A stretch of DNA of 64,000 nt from Pseudomonas sp. MPC6 (GCF_006094435.1 NZ_CP034783.1:6777169-6841168), one strand, 5' to 3'. Positions 29,427-39,913 are shown, numbered from the stretch's first letter. The notes: generated by a model from the sequence alone, not told the origin. Numbers and translations: made by a program.

Positions 29427-30448
29427 GAAGCGCTGGTTGGGGTGGTGCTGGTGCTCGACGAAGCGGCTGGCGTTGGCGCAGGCGTGGTAGTCGAGGTGGT
29501 TGCTGCAGGCGAAGCCGAAGCAGACGGCCCTGGAGTCACTGGCTTGGCAGCGGGCGCAGGGGTCGGCTTGGTAGCGGCGACCGGTTTTTTCACGGCCGGC
29601 TTGGCTGCAGGTTTTGCTGCTGGCTTGGCAGCGGCCGGTTTTGCCGCGGCAGTTTTCGCGGCAGTCGCTGGCTTGGCTGCAGCTGTTTTGGCAGCTGGTT
29701 TTGCAGCCGGCTTGGCAGCGGTTTTAGCCGCGACAGGTTTTGCGGCGGACTTGGCAGCTGGTTTCGCAGCGGCCGTTTTTGCCGCAGGTTTTGCAGCAGC
29801 GGTTTTGGCTACGGCCGGTTTCGCAGCAGCGGTTTTTGCAGCAGGTTTAGCGGCCGTTGTTTTCGCGGCAGCGGGCTTGGCGGCAGGTTTGGCAGCGGCC
29901 GTTCTGGCAGCTGGTTTTGCTGCGGCTTTCACCGGTGCCTTGGCGGCGGTTTTTTTAACAGGAGCAGCAGCAGCAGGCTTGGCCGGTGCTTTTGCAGCAG
30001 CCGGTTTGGCCGCGGCTTTCTTGGCAGGTGCCGCGGCAGGCTTGGCCGAACGCAGGGACAACGCCTTGCCGACAGCCTCTTGTACACGACCGACGCCCTG
30101 GGCCAGTTTCAGGCTTTCTTGAGCATCGCGCTTGAGTTGCAGGATGTAGCTGCGGGTGTCGGATTGACGATCCTTGAGGGCGTCGAGCAGGTCCTCGAGT
30201 TCCTTCACCGCGCCCTTGGCTTTGGTCTGTGCCTTGGCCTTGCCGGCCGACGCAGCGTCCTGCAATTTGGTACGGGACTTGTGCAGTTTTTCCTGTGCTT
30301 TGCCGCGTTGTTTTTCCAGTTTGGCGAGCAGTTTTTCAGCATCGGCCAAGGCTTGGGAACAAGCGGTTTCCAGATGCTCGAGCAGGCTGCCCGAGAGTTG
30401 TTGGAGTAAGTGCAACGGGGTATTTACAGGCTTCTTGGTGGCCGACAT
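29423..30448 (-). CDS. algP: AlgP (AlgR3), histone H1-like transcriptional regulator
   Basis: A 341-residue protein in two parts. Residues 1-~130 form a charged helical region (NTPLHLLQQLSGSLLEHLET, LEKQRGKAQEKLHKSRTK). From ~130 to ~285 the chain is a Lys-Pro-Ala-Ala repeat region like the C-terminus of eukaryotic histone H1, and the end is a Ser/Thr/Pro/Ala-rich tail. AlgP of P. aeruginosa binds DNA and affects algD transcription for alginate. The repetitive DNA makes length differences between strains likely. Its position beside the FKBP gene and algQ agrees with the P. aeruginosa alginate regulatory region. Confidence 0.93.
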   Translation of the reverse strand: MSATKKPVNTPLHLLQQLSGSLLEHLETACSQALADAEKLLAKLEKQRGKAQEKLHKSRTKLQDAASAGKAKAQTKAKGAVKELEDLLDALKDRQSDTRSYILQLKRDAQESLKLAQGVGRVQEAVGKALSLRSAKPAAAPAKKAAAKPAAAKAPAKPAAAAPVKKTAAKAPVKAAAKPAARTAAAKPAAKPAAAKTTAAKPAAKTAAAKPAVAKTAAAKPAAKTAAAKPAAKSAAKPVAAKTAAKPAAKPAAKTAAAKPATAAKTAAAKPAAAKPAAKPAAKPAVKKPVAATKPTPAPAAKPVTPGPSASASPAATTSTTTPAPTPAASSSTSTTPTSAS

Positions 30449-30640
30449 GGTTTACCTCCTGGCTGACGTGGGTGCGGCTCATACTAGACCTCTGCTGCTA
30501 CCGCCGCTAGGGCATGTTGACAGTATCCAAAGCGCTGTGTTGCAACGGATGGCAAATGTTCTGCGCTTGCGCAAAACCAGTTCGCCGTTAAGTGCATTCA
30601 CACTGGCATAATCCACCGCATCTCAGGTCGGAGAGTGCCC

Positions 30641-31306
30641 ATGTCGCGTTACCTTTTCTTATCGCTCTGCGTGTTTTTTTCCACGGCTCAGGCCGCGGAA
30701 AAATCCACGGAAAACGACGCCCGCGATCTCGCCTACAGCTTGGGCGCAAGCCTTGGCGAACGCTTGCGCCAGGAGGTCCCCGACCTGCAACTTCAAGCGC
30801 TGGTCGAAGGTTTGCAGCAAGCCTATCAAGGCAAACCCCTGGCACTCAAAGACGAGCAGATCGAACAGATTCTTGCCGAGCACGAAGCCCAGGTTGCCGA
30901 ACGACCGGCCATTGCGCAAAGCGAAGTCGCCCTTGAAAAAGAGCAGCGTTTTCTCGCCGAGGAAAAAGCCAGACCCGGGGTTCGCGAATTGGCAGACGGC
31001 ATCATGCTGACGGAACTGGCTCCGGGCACCGGCGCAAAAGCCGGCCCGAACGGCAAGGTCCAGGTGTTGTATATCGGGCGTCTTCCCGACGGCTCAGTGT
31101 TCGATCAGAACAGTCAGCCGCAATGGTTCAGTCTCGACAGCGTGATCAGCGGATGGCGCACGGCATTGCAACACATGCCGGTCGGCGCCAAGTGGCGACT
31201 GGTGATTCCATCGGCCCAAGCGTATGGCGCCGACGGTGCTGGCGACCTGATCGCGCCGTTCACGCCGCTGGTGTTCGAAGTCGAATTGCGCGGCGCCAAG
31301 GGCTGA
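30641..31306 (+). CDS. FKBP-type peptidyl-prolyl isomerase (FkpA/Mip-like)
   Basis: A 221-residue exported isomerase: signal peptide ending at AQAAEKS (~19), an N-terminal helical dimerisation domain (~22-115, DLAYSLGASLGERLRQEV), and an FKBP catalytic domain (~120-221: KVQVLYIGRLPDGSVFDQN, PVGAKWRLVIPSAQAYGADG, FTPLVFEVEL). It catalyses proline cis-trans isomerisation and acts as a periplasmic chaperone. The ATG at 30641 was chosen for the signal peptide and the GGAGAGTG before it. It lies between algP and algQ, as in P. aeruginosa. Confidence 0.9.
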   Translation: MSRYLFLSLCVFFSTAQAAEKSTENDARDLAYSLGASLGERLRQEVPDLQLQALVEGLQQAYQGKPLALKDEQIEQILAEHEAQVAERPAIAQSEVALEKEQRFLAEEKARPGVRELADGIMLTELAPGTGAKAGPNGKVQVLYIGRLPDGSVFDQNSQPQWFSLDSVISGWRTALQHMPVGAKWRLVIPSAQAYGADGAGDLIAPFTPLVFEVELRGAKG

Positions 31307-31317
31307 GTCGCCCAAAC

Positions 31318-31348
31318 GAAAAACGGCGCGCATAGCGCACCGTTTTTC
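31318..31348. terminator. Bidirectional terminator between the FKBP gene and algQ
   Basis: GAAAAACGGCGCGC-AT-AGCGCACCGTTTTTC: a near-perfect stem with A and T tracts on the two sides, located between the convergent genes 12 bp after the FKBP stop codon. Confidence 0.8.
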
Positions 31349-31384
31349 CACATCTTGCAGGCAGGCAGGTTGTACGGGAAGGGT

Positions 31385-31843
31385 TCAGGCCTGAACCGGA
31401 TCCTCTTCCTTGTGAGCCGTGTGCAGCACTTCGATCAGGCAATCTTCCAGTTCGAAGCGTTCGTGCAACAGGCCACCCAGCTCCTTGAATTTCTCTGCGA
31501 CGCATTGGCCCGCATCACACAGGTCGTTGAACGCGAGCAGTTTCTCGGTGATGACGTCGATGCGCGGATAGATCGTCTCGGCCAGTTCCAGGCCGCGCTT
31601 GTCGTTGAAAGCCTTGGCTTCGCCCGTCAGCTGTTCGTATATCTCGAAATGCCCGGCAGACACATAGTCGACCAGCACTCCGCAGAACTCCTGCAGCGGT
31701 TTGCGGTTTTCGCCCAGAGCCTCAGGCTTGGCGCCGAGATCATCATAGGCCCGAACCAGTTCGTGACGCTCCTGCAACCAGCGGTCGATCAGCAGATGAA
31801 CTCCACCCCAACGTTCCTGAGCATTCTGACAACTTTCGAGCAT
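31385..31843 (-). CDS. algQ: AlgQ, Rsd-family anti-sigma-70 factor
   Basis: A 152-residue Rsd/AlgQ protein. Members bind region 4 of the housekeeping sigma factor and shift RNA polymerase towards alternative sigmas; in P. aeruginosa AlgQ affects alginate, siderophores and virulence. The family hallmarks [20 protein letters not shown] and [21 protein letters not shown] are intact. GGGAAGAGAG precedes the ATG at 31843; an extension to 31870 is possible but not supported. Terminator with the convergent FKBP gene on one side, a 178-bp leader region on the other. Confidence 0.93.
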   Translation of the reverse strand: MLESCQNAQERWGGVHLLIDRWLQERHELVRAYDDLGAKPEALGENRKPLQEFCGVLVDYVSAGHFEIYEQLTGEAKAFNDKRGLELAETIYPRIDVITEKLLAFNDLCDAGQCVAEKFKELGGLLHERFELEDCLIEVLHTAHKEEDPVQA

Positions 31844-32021
31844 GGCGGTCTCTCTTCCCTTATGGGTCATGCTGCCCTACACCCGTCGCATACTTGAAGG
31901 TCAAGTATCGGCCAGGCAGAGCGTCATTCGAGCAACATAATTCCAATGACACGTGCGGGCCAGATTATGCCCGCGCGACAATGGCTTCAAGGTACGCAGG
32001 AGATAAAGTTCATACAAGTGT

Positions 32022-32573
32022 TTAATCACCCACCAATGCCCGGTGCGACGACTCGCCGCTGAGCGGTCGCTGACACGCGACCCAGACCAGCCGCAACAGC
32101 TGGCAAACACCCAGGATCATCGTCGCGACGAAGAACAGCAGGCTCCACTCCGGAATGCTCAGGTCGAACAATGTCCAGGAAACATGCGCGCATTCGGCCG
32201 TGCCTTCGAACATCTGCCGCACCACGAACAACCAGGGTGTGGTGGCGAACAGGTCTGCCAGATTGGGCACGCAGTTCGACAGCTGATGCACCGGATCGCT
32301 TTGCAACAGTACCTGCCGCAACGCGGTGACCGTACCTGCCAGGCTGCAGAAAAACCCGAGCAGCCAATACATGAACGTACCGAAGCGTCCGGGGCCATGC
32401 ACCGACGCCATCAGGCAGCCCCCCGTGAACAGCGCCAGGCAAATCCGTTGCAACAAACACAACCCGCAAGGCTGGAGGCTGACTGCATATTCCAGGTAAT
32501 AGGACACACCCAGGGCCAGGGCACCTGCAATGAAAGCCATGAAAAACAAGGAGCGTGAGTAGGCCAAAGACAT
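32022..32573 (-). CDS. dsbH: Disulfide bond formation protein DsbB (DsbH-type)
   Basis: A 183-residue inner-membrane protein with four helices. It passes electrons from DsbA to quinone during periplasmic disulfide formation. The first redox pair is CGLC at 36-39, the second is C101 and C128, which fits the family spacing. The gene name follows the P. aeruginosa homologue beside algQ; Pseudomonas has two DsbB paralogues and this is the alg-region one. It is upstream of algQ on the same strand and behind a 368-bp intergenic region. Confidence 0.9.
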   Translation of the reverse strand: MSLAYSRSLFFMAFIAGALALGVSYYLEYAVSLQPCGLCLLQRICLALFTGGCLMASVHGPGRFGTFMYWLLGFFCSLAGTVTALRQVLLQSDPVHQLSNCVPNLADLFATTPWLFVVRQMFEGTAECAHVSWTLFDLSIPEWSLLFFVATMILGVCQLLRLVWVACQRPLSGESSHRALVGD

Positions 32574-32784
32574 GGCTTTTCCGTAACTAGTGGAGACAGG
32601 CGGTTACGGTAGAGTAAAGCGCGTTAGCCTTTCAAGGCAGGCCGGCAGGGACAGTTCAGCAGATGAGCAGGGAAATCCCGACAGAAGCGAGAGGATCAGG
32701 TGTAGCTCTTTGTAGGATTATTCCGTCGACAGACGACCAAGGTAAAAATCCGTCAATGAAAAGCGAACTCTGCGATACGAATTT

Positions 32785-32817
32785 GCCTGTGGCGAGTTCA
32801 CCCGCCACAGTTTTTCT
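32785..32817 (+). terminator. Plus-strand intrinsic terminator without an upstream gene
   Basis: CTGTGGCG (32787-32794) pairs with CGCCACAG (32803-32810) and is followed directly by TTTTTCTG. Both flanking genes are on the minus strand, so it points to a short plus-strand transcript (see findings). It could also be a diverged member of another palindrome family that begins CCTGTGGCGAG. Confidence 0.55.
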
Positions 32818-32837
32818 GTCAGCCATCGCTGCACGAT

Positions 32838-32930
32838 GGTAGGAGCCGGCTTGCTGGCGAAGACGGCGTGTCAGGCGACATCAATGTTGGAGGTGATGGC
32901 CTTTTCGCTGGCAAACCAGCGCCTACAGGT
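32838..32930. repeat. REP pair downstream of hemY
   Basis: GTAGGAGCCGGCTTGCTGGC and an inverted GCTGGCAAACCAGCGCCTAC arm with one or two mismatches, ~38-bp spacer, next to the hemY stop at 32942. Confidence 0.85.
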
Positions 32931-32941
32931 CCCGGAACATA

Positions 32942-34180
32942 TCAAGCGTGGACCGGTACCGGCAACGGCGCCGCCAGCAAGCGCTCGTCCAACAGGCCCA
33001 GGCCCTCCTGGAACAGCTGATTGCTGCGCTGGGTGTCGCCCAGTTGCGCCAGTAACCGTGCCAGTTCTGCGCAGGCTTCCGGGTTGCGCTGCACGCGCAG
33101 GCTGCTTTCCAGATAGTCCCGGGCCTTGCCCCACAAGCTGCTTTGCAGACACAGGCGCCCCAGGGTCAGCAGCAGGCTCGGGTCGGCCGCATGATCCTTG
33201 AGCCAGCTTTCCGCCGTGTGCAGTTGACGTGCCGGATCACTGCCGCGCACCAACCCGTACAGGCGCGCCAGATGACTGTCGTAGTTGCGCTTGAGCGCTG
33301 TGCGCAGGACCTCTTCGGCTTCGACCTGGGCCCCCAGTTGCCGCAGTTGCTCGGCATAGGCGAGCACCAGTTGCGGCTCCTGACGCTGCGCCGACGTGAG
33401 CTGCTGCCAGGCGCGGTTGAGCGATTGCAAGCCTACCGTGCCGTCCTCTTCCCGCTGCGCGGCCAGCGACAGGTTCTGCCCCCAGGCCCGGCGTTCCAGC
33501 TCGGCCAGTTCGGCCGGTGGCAGGACTTTGTCCTTGCGCAGTTCCGGCAGCAGGCGAATCACCGCCGACCAGTCGCCGCGCTGTTGATGCAGGCGCTGCA
33601 ACTGGCGCAAGGTCTGGACGTTATGCGGATGACGCTCGTGCATGGCTTCCAGGGTCACCAGGGCGCCGTCGGTGTCGCCGCGATCGGTCTGCAATTGAGC
33701 ATGGCTCAAGGCGATGGCCAGCTCGGCCTGAGGCTGTCGTTCGAGGGCGCGCTCCAGCAGCTTGTCGCACTCCTCATAGTGACCTTGCTCGTTCGCAGCG
33801 CGGGCTGCGCCGAGGTAGTACAGCAGCGGCTGACGTTCGGCTTCGGCGGCCCGATGCAGATGACGCTGCGCACTGGCCCAGCGCCCCTCGGCCAGGTCCA
33901 GCTGACCGTGCTCGATCGCCACTTGCACCCGACGACTGCGATTGCGCCGCGACCAGGGATTGACCACGCCGCTGGAGGTCATCACCAGTTCGACCAACGC
34001 CTTGATTCCCCAGAAGACCAGCCAGAGCACGGCGACCAGGGCCAGGGTCGCCCACAGGCTCGATTCATAGCGAAAGCTTTTGTAGGCGATCAGCACGTAG
34101 CCGGAATGCTCGGCAATCGCCAGCCCCAGGGCGGCGGCAGCGGCGATGACCAGGAATACGATCACATAGACGCGTTTCAT
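32942..34180 (-). CDS. hemY: HemY, heme biosynthesis-associated membrane protein
   Basis: A 412-residue protein with two N-terminal membrane helices (VYVIVFLVIAAAAALGLAIA and LWATLALVAVLWLVFWGIKA) and a long TPR-rich cytoplasmic or periplasmic region (e.g. YYLGAARAANEQGHYEEC). It is the proteobacterial HemY of the hemCDXY cluster, not the protoporphyrinogen oxidase of that name in Gram-positives; its exact role in heme synthesis is unresolved. Its start overlaps the hemX stop by four bases (ATGA). Confidence 0.9.
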   Translation of the reverse strand: MKRVYVIVFLVIAAAAALGLAIAEHSGYVLIAYKSFRYESSLWATLALVAVLWLVFWGIKALVELVMTSSGVVNPWSRRNRSRRVQVAIEHGQLDLAEGRWASAQRHLHRAAEAERQPLLYYLGAARAANEQGHYEECDKLLERALERQPQAELAIALSHAQLQTDRGDTDGALVTLEAMHERHPHNVQTLRQLQRLHQQRGDWSAVIRLLPELRKDKVLPPAELAELERRAWGQNLSLAAQREEDGTVGLQSLNRAWQQLTSAQRQEPQLVLAYAEQLRQLGAQVEAEEVLRTALKRNYDSHLARLYGLVRGSDPARQLHTAESWLKDHAADPSLLLTLGRLCLQSSLWGKARDYLESSLRVQRNPEACAELARLLAQLGDTQRSNQLFQEGLGLLDERLLAAPLPVPVHA

Positions 34181-35319
34181 GGCGTAGCCTCCGGCTCAGT
34201 GCTCGCGGCGGGCTTGGCCATCGGCTTGACCGAATCCTCGGCGTTGACGTTACGCCGCTCCAGATAACCCTGGACCGCGCTCAGCGTACCGGTCAGATCC
34301 GGGGTGACCACGCTCACCGGCTGCACGCTCAACTCAGCCACCTGTTCAAGCATCACTTTGCTCTGAGGGTTGTCCGGGTTGAAGTTGCCCTTGAGCACAT
34401 CCCGCGCCTCGACCATCGCCTGGGTGTAGACGGCGGCCTGGCCATTGAGTGCGGCCCACTGCGCCTGCTCCAGGGCCAGGCTCAGGGCCAGGCGCACCTG
34501 ACTCAGGCTTTGCCCTGCCAGCAACGGACGAACATTTTTGTCGGCATTGAAATCGATGCGGATGTAGCGCGAGATCTGATCCCACCATTGCGCCCAGCGA
34601 CTGGCGCCGTCGCCATCGGCGGTCAGCCCCAGCAAGGATTCGCCACGATCCTTGTACTCGGGCGCCAGTTCCGTGAGGTTGATCACCTGATCGCGCAGCG
34701 CCCCCAGGCGCAGGAACAGCCCGGTGCGGTCCGGTTGCTCAGTGCTGCGCAACGCCACCAGCGTTTTGGCAACCTGTTCGCGTGCGGCAAAGGAACCCGG
34801 ATCGTTCTGTTCGCGCAGAATTTCATCGGCACCCTGCACCAGGGCCTGGGCGCTGCTGATGTCCTGCAACGCGGAAAGACGCAGGCTGGCCAGACGCAAC
34901 AAATGCTCGGCTTCGGCCAGGCGCCAATCCTTGCGGCTGGCGCCGAGGACAGTTTCCAGTCGCTGGTTCAGGCGTTGCTGATCGCCCTGGAGTTGGACCA
35001 CCAGACGACTGCGTGCTTCAAGCTCGTCGGCGGCGGGCATTTGTTCGAGGCGCGCAGTCAGGCGTTGCTCATTGAGCTTCAGGCTCTGCGCCTGATCGTT
35101 CAACGCTTGCACCTGATTCAGTTGCTGCTGGTTATTGGCTTGCAGGTGACGCACCTGCCAGACGCCCCAGCCCCCCACGGCAACACCGGCGGCGCCCAGC
35201 AGCAGCGCGACAATGGCCAGCCCGTTCCCTCGGCGCTGTTCTTGGGCAGGTGGAGGCGTTTCAACCGGTGCATCGAACACGGGCTGGACATCATCTTTAG
35301 GCAAGGCTGTTTCGCTCAC
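34177..35319 (-). CDS. hemX: HemX, membrane-anchored uroporphyrin-related protein
   Basis: A 380-residue protein with an acidic/proline-rich N-terminus, one membrane helix (GLAIVALLLGAAGVAVGGWG, ~33-52), a coiled coil (~65-125) and a C-terminal HemX domain (YIRIDFNADKNVRPLLAGQS). It is often labelled uroporphyrinogen-III C-methyltransferase, but it lacks the SAM-methyltransferase fold, so that name is misleading. A scaffolding role for heme enzymes is presumed. Its stop overlaps the hemY start; hemD lies 16 bp upstream. Confidence 0.9.
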   Translation of the reverse strand: MSETALPKDDVQPVFDAPVETPPPAQEQRRGNGLAIVALLLGAAGVAVGGWGVWQVRHLQANNQQQLNQVQALNDQAQSLKLNEQRLTARLEQMPAADELEARSRLVVQLQGDQQRLNQRLETVLGASRKDWRLAEAEHLLRLASLRLSALQDISSAQALVQGADEILREQNDPGSFAAREQVAKTLVALRSTEQPDRTGLFLRLGALRDQVINLTELAPEYKDRGESLLGLTADGDGASRWAQWWDQISRYIRIDFNADKNVRPLLAGQSLSQVRLALSLALEQAQWAALNGQAAVYTQAMVEARDVLKGNFNPDNPQSKVMLEQVAELSVQPVSVVTPDLTGTLSAVQGYLERRNVNAEDSVKPMAKPAASTEPEATP

Positions 35320-35335
35320 GTATCCATCCTTTGCA

Positions 35336-36103
35336 TTAGAAAACGGGTTCGGGATGCTCCCGTAACGCCGTCAGCAAAGCCGCGGCACTGGCGCCACGAC
35401 AATCCACAACTTTTTCGGCCCCGGCGGCACGTGCCAGCTCGGCCACCCTGGGGCTTGGAACAAACAACGGCAACCGCGCCAACGGCGGCCAGGCATCGCC
35501 GGCCAACTGCCGCAGGTGCTCAAAACCCTGTCCACTGCTGACCACCAGCCCGTTCAAGCGTTCCGCCCGAATCCGCTCCGGCAGTGCCGCCGGCGGATAG
35601 TGCGGCAGTTTTCGCCGGTACAACTCCAGGTACTCGACACTAGCACCTAGCTCGCGCAAACGCTCAGCCAGCAGTTCGCGCCCACCCTCCCCGCGCATGA
35701 TCAGCACCCGCGGATCGGTCCGTGCGATAGCCTCGCGCAGCCGGGGAAGTTCAAGCAAGGCTTCGCTGTCATCGCCCTCGACCGGGAAGCTGACGTCCAC
35801 CCCGTGCGCCTCGAAGATCTGCGCGGTCGCCGCGCCCACGCTGAACCACTGCAGGCCAGGGGGATGCGCCCCATACTGGCCGAGCAGGTCCACAGCGATC
35901 CTGGCGGCCGGCTTGCTGACCACGATCACCGCGCAATAGCGCTCCAGGTCCTGGATCACTTCACGCATTGTGTCAGAGACAGGAATCGCCTCGATCTCCA
36001 AAAGCGGCAAGCTGCTGCTGAAAATCCCCACTTGCGCCAAAGCATCGCTTAGCGCCGCTGATTCGTCCGAGGGACGCGTCAGTAACAGGCGCCAGCCAGT
36101 CAC
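35336..36103 (-). CDS. hemD: Uroporphyrinogen-III synthase
   Basis: A 255-residue HemD. It closes hydroxymethylbilane while inverting ring D to give uroporphyrinogen III. The two-domain fold is visible through [19 protein letters not shown] at the N-terminus, [15 protein letters not shown] (~80-95) and the later [11 protein letters not shown] block. Sequence conservation in this family is low, so the main support is the position: start overlaps the hemC stop by four bases and hemX follows. Confidence 0.93.
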   Translation of the reverse strand: MTGWRLLLTRPSDESAALSDALAQVGIFSSSLPLLEIEAIPVSDTMREVIQDLERYCAVIVVSKPAARIAVDLLGQYGAHPPGLQWFSVGAATAQIFEAHGVDVSFPVEGDDSEALLELPRLREAIARTDPRVLIMRGEGGRELLAERLRELGASVEYLELYRRKLPHYPPAALPERIRAERLNGLVVSSGQGFEHLRQLAGDAWPPLARLPLFVPSPRVAELARAAGAEKVVDCRGASAAALLTALREHPEPVF

Positions 36104-37041
36104 TCGTGACCTGCCTCGCCGTAGACCGCTTTCAGGATGTCGTTGGCGCCCTGGCTCAGCAAGTCTTCGGCCACTTGCACGCCCAAGGCTTCGGCATCAC
36201 TGCGTGGCGCACGGGCTTGGGCACTGAGCAGCAGAGCACCGCTCGGATCGCCCACCAGGCCACGCAACCAGAGCTGCTCGCCTTCAAGGATGGCGTAGCA
36301 GGCGATCGGCACCTGGCAGCCGCCATTGAGGTGTTTGTTGAGGGCACGTTCGGCGGTGACGCGGGTGGCCGTGTCCGGATGGTGAAGCGGCGTCAGCAGG
36401 GCGTGGATGTCGCTGTCGACGCTGCGGCATTCGATCCCCACTGCACCCTGGCCACCGGCCGGCAGGCTGTCGTCGACGCTGATGGCCGAGGTGATGCGCT
36501 CTTCAAAGCCGAGACGAATCAGGCCGGCGGCAGCCAGGATGATGGCGTCGTATTCGCCGGCATCGAGCTTGGCCAGCCGGGTGTTGACGTTGCCGCGCAG
36601 GAAGCGGATTTCCAGGTCCGGGCGCCGGGTCAGCAACTGGGCCTGGCGGCGCAGGCTGGAGGTGCCGACGATGCTGCCTGGGGGCAGTTCATCCAGGCTC
36701 GCGTAAGTATTGGAGACGAATGCATCGCGCGGATCTTCGCGTTCGCAGATGCAGAACAGACCGAGGCCTTCGGGGAAGTCCATCGGGACGTCCTTCATGG
36801 AGTGCACTGCGATGTCGGCTTCGTTTTCCAGCAGCGCGGTTTCCAGCTCCTTGACGAACAGGCCCTTGCCGCCGATTTTCGACAACGGCGAGTCGAGCAG
36901 TTTATCGCCACGACTGACCATGGGCACCAAGGTCACGAGCAGGCCGGGATGAGCCGCTTCCAGGCGGGCTTTGACGTATTCGGCCTGCCACAGGGCAAGG
37001 GCGCTTTTGCGGGTGGCGATGCGGATTTCGCGAGAGGACAT
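36100..37041 (-). CDS. hemC: Porphobilinogen deaminase (hydroxymethylbilane synthase)
   Basis: A 313-residue HemC, which joins four porphobilinogens into hydroxymethylbilane. The dipyrromethane cofactor is carried by the cysteine in [14 protein letters not shown] (~242), and the N-terminal [20 protein letters not shown] and the RREDPRD-like [12 protein letters not shown] motif are typical. It leads the hemC-hemD-hemX-hemY operon, with 4-bp overlaps or short gaps between all genes. The 142-bp gap to algR may hold its promoter. Confidence 0.96.
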   Translation of the reverse strand: MSSREIRIATRKSALALWQAEYVKARLEAAHPGLLVTLVPMVSRGDKLLDSPLSKIGGKGLFVKELETALLENEADIAVHSMKDVPMDFPEGLGLFCICEREDPRDAFVSNTYASLDELPPGSIVGTSSLRRQAQLLTRRPDLEIRFLRGNVNTRLAKLDAGEYDAIILAAAGLIRLGFEERITSAISVDDSLPAGGQGAVGIECRSVDSDIHALLTPLHHPDTATRVTAERALNKHLNGGCQVPIACYAILEGEQLWLRGLVGDPSGALLLSAQARAPRSDAEALGVQVAEDLLSQGANDILKAVYGEAGHE

Positions 37042-37183
37042 GGATCAATCAATCCGTACTGAATAGATACGGCGGATAATAACAGCTCAGCCAAATCCAC
37101 TTTGACTTGTATCAGGTGATGCTTGCCCTCCCTGGCCCCGGATGTCCGGCAATCGGGTGTGAAGTTCGCCTGGAACCGGCGAA

Positions 37184-37930
37184 TTAAAGCTGTTGCATCA
37201 TTTTGCGAACGCCCGCCACATGGCGGCGGCTGACGATCAGCGCGTCACCGTTCAAGCCTTTGAGGAACAGCTGAAAATGTCCCAGGGGCGTGCGTTGCAG
37301 GCGCTCGATTCGCTCGCGGGCGACCAGCGCATTGCGGTGAATGCGCACGAAACGGTCGCCGAATTCATCTTCGAGGGCCTTGAGTGGCTCATCCAGCAGC
37401 ACCTCGCCGCCTTCATGGCGCAAGGTCACGTATTTATGATCGGCAATAAAGTAGACCACCTGACCCAACGGGATCAGCTCGATACCTTTGCGGGTACGTG
37501 CGCTGATATGGCTGCGAGGGCCGCTGCCACTCTCGGCGGCCGGGCGGGTCAGGGCGGCGAGCTGGACGCGATTGGGGCGCTCGGCTTTTTTTAACGCTTC
37601 ATGTAACTGTTCTGTACGCACAGGTTTCACCAGATAGCCTACGGCGCTTGCCTGTAAGGCTTCCACGGCAAATTCATCGGGCCCTGTGCAAAACACCACG
37701 GCTGGCGGGGTTTCGCGTTCGCACAATCGTGCAGCCACTTGCAGGCCATCGAGGCCCGGCATGCGGATATCGAGCAACACGATATCCGGTTTATGGCTGT
37801 CGATCAGTGCCAACGCCTCTTCGCCGTTCGTGGCACTGGGCTCCAGGACACTGTATCCCTCGAGTTCGCCGACCATTCGGCTCAGGCGCTCGCGGGCCAG
37901 GGGTTCGTCATCAACGATCAGGACATTCAT
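37184..37930 (-). CDS. algR: AlgR, LytTR-family response regulator
   Basis: A 248-residue response regulator. The receiver domain has the acidic pair VDDEPLARERL and the phosphorylated Asp54 in DIVLLDIRMPG; the C-terminal LytTR DNA-binding domain (~140-245) includes ELIPLGQVVYFIADHKYV and FVRIHRNALVARERIERL. In P. aeruginosa AlgR controls alginate, twitching and cyanide genes and is paired with the kinase AlgZ/FimS. Here the kinase gene in front of it is only a remnant, so phosphorylation must come from elsewhere or be absent. The ATG at 37930 matches the family start. Confidence 0.93.
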   Translation of the reverse strand: MNVLIVDDEPLARERLSRMVGELEGYSVLEPSATNGEEALALIDSHKPDIVLLDIRMPGLDGLQVAARLCERETPPAVVFCTGPDEFAVEALQASAVGYLVKPVRTEQLHEALKKAERPNRVQLAALTRPAAESGSGPRSHISARTRKGIELIPLGQVVYFIADHKYVTLRHEGGEVLLDEPLKALEDEFGDRFVRIHRNALVARERIERLQRTPLGHFQLFLKGLNGDALIVSRRHVAGVRKMMQQL

Positions 37931-38040
37931 ATTGCGCTGGATTCCTGCGTGAGTCTCGCACAAGGATAGCGTAGACAGGTGAAGTGACGTCCGTCACCGC
38001 GATCCACGCTAAGACTAGCGCGAGGGCCAAAAAGTGCCGC
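37927..38040 (-). pseudogene. 3' remnant of algZ/fimS (sensor histidine kinase)
   Basis: The last ~37 codons of a frame ending at 37927 read ALFGPRASLSVDRGDGRHFT followed by CLRYPCARL, which is the C-terminal strand pattern of a LytS/AlgZ-type HATPase domain, in the place and strand where algZ ends just before algR in P. aeruginosa. Upstream of ~38040 the similarity stops: there is no ATP-binding N-box, H-box or membrane region, and argH starts at 38388. The stop overlaps the algR start by four bases, as expected of the original gene pair. The comparison is from memory and by eye. Confidence 0.65.
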
Positions 38041-38387
38041 CGGTCCGACGGCTAAATTTTTATCTGGCGTGCGTTTGGCGGCCCGGGCCCGCACTGGCGA
38101 GGCATCGCCACAGGGTTTTCTGATACACAATATGAACACCCCTCTTTTTATAGGCAGCTGCAGCGCCCGGAAGTGCGCTGATCCTACTGTCCAACTGTAG
38201 ACGGTTGGCGAGACGATATTGCTCAATTGAAAAATATCGTTGCGCAATTTGCCTGTGGCTTGCCTCAAGTATGGGCTGACGCTCCAAGAAAAACCTGTCG
38301 ACCAGTGTCAGCGACAGGATTGGCAACCCTGTTATTATCCGCGACAGCTTTCAACGCCATCTTTCTTCAGCCGATACGAGCGAATTC
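37931..38387. other. Intergenic region between algR and argH
   Basis: The 457-bp divergent region holds the algZ remnant on the algR side; the remainder (~38040-38387) has no gene on either strand and must contain the promoters of both algR and argH. It includes AT-rich runs such as CTGATACACAATATGAACAC (~38118) and GTTATTATCC (~38330). Confidence 0.6.
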
Positions 38388-39782
<1,395 letters not shown>

Positions 39783-39792
39783 ACCGCTAAAA

Positions 39793-39890
39793 GCTTCGCG
39801 AGCAAGCCCGCTCCCACATTGGATCTTTATCGTGCACAAATTCTTTGTTCACCGAAGATCTCCTGTGGGAGCGGGCTTGCTCGCGAAAGC
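39793..39890. repeat. REP pair between argH and the GST gene
   Basis: CTTCGCGAGCAAGCCCGCTC and inverted TGTGGGAGCGGGCTTGCTCG arms, ~45-bp spacer, between the convergent argH and GST genes. Confidence 0.85.
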
Positions 39891-39913
39891 ATTTTTGAAA
39901 CCGCTACAAAACC

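Larger units (their letters stand above)
32574..32941. other. Intergenic region between dsbH and hemY
   Basis: The 368-bp gap contains the dsbH promoter side (left), a ~200-bp stretch without a protein frame, a plus-strand terminator at 32785-32817 (listed separately) and a REP pair at 32838-32930. No protein gene on either strand. Confidence 0.6.
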
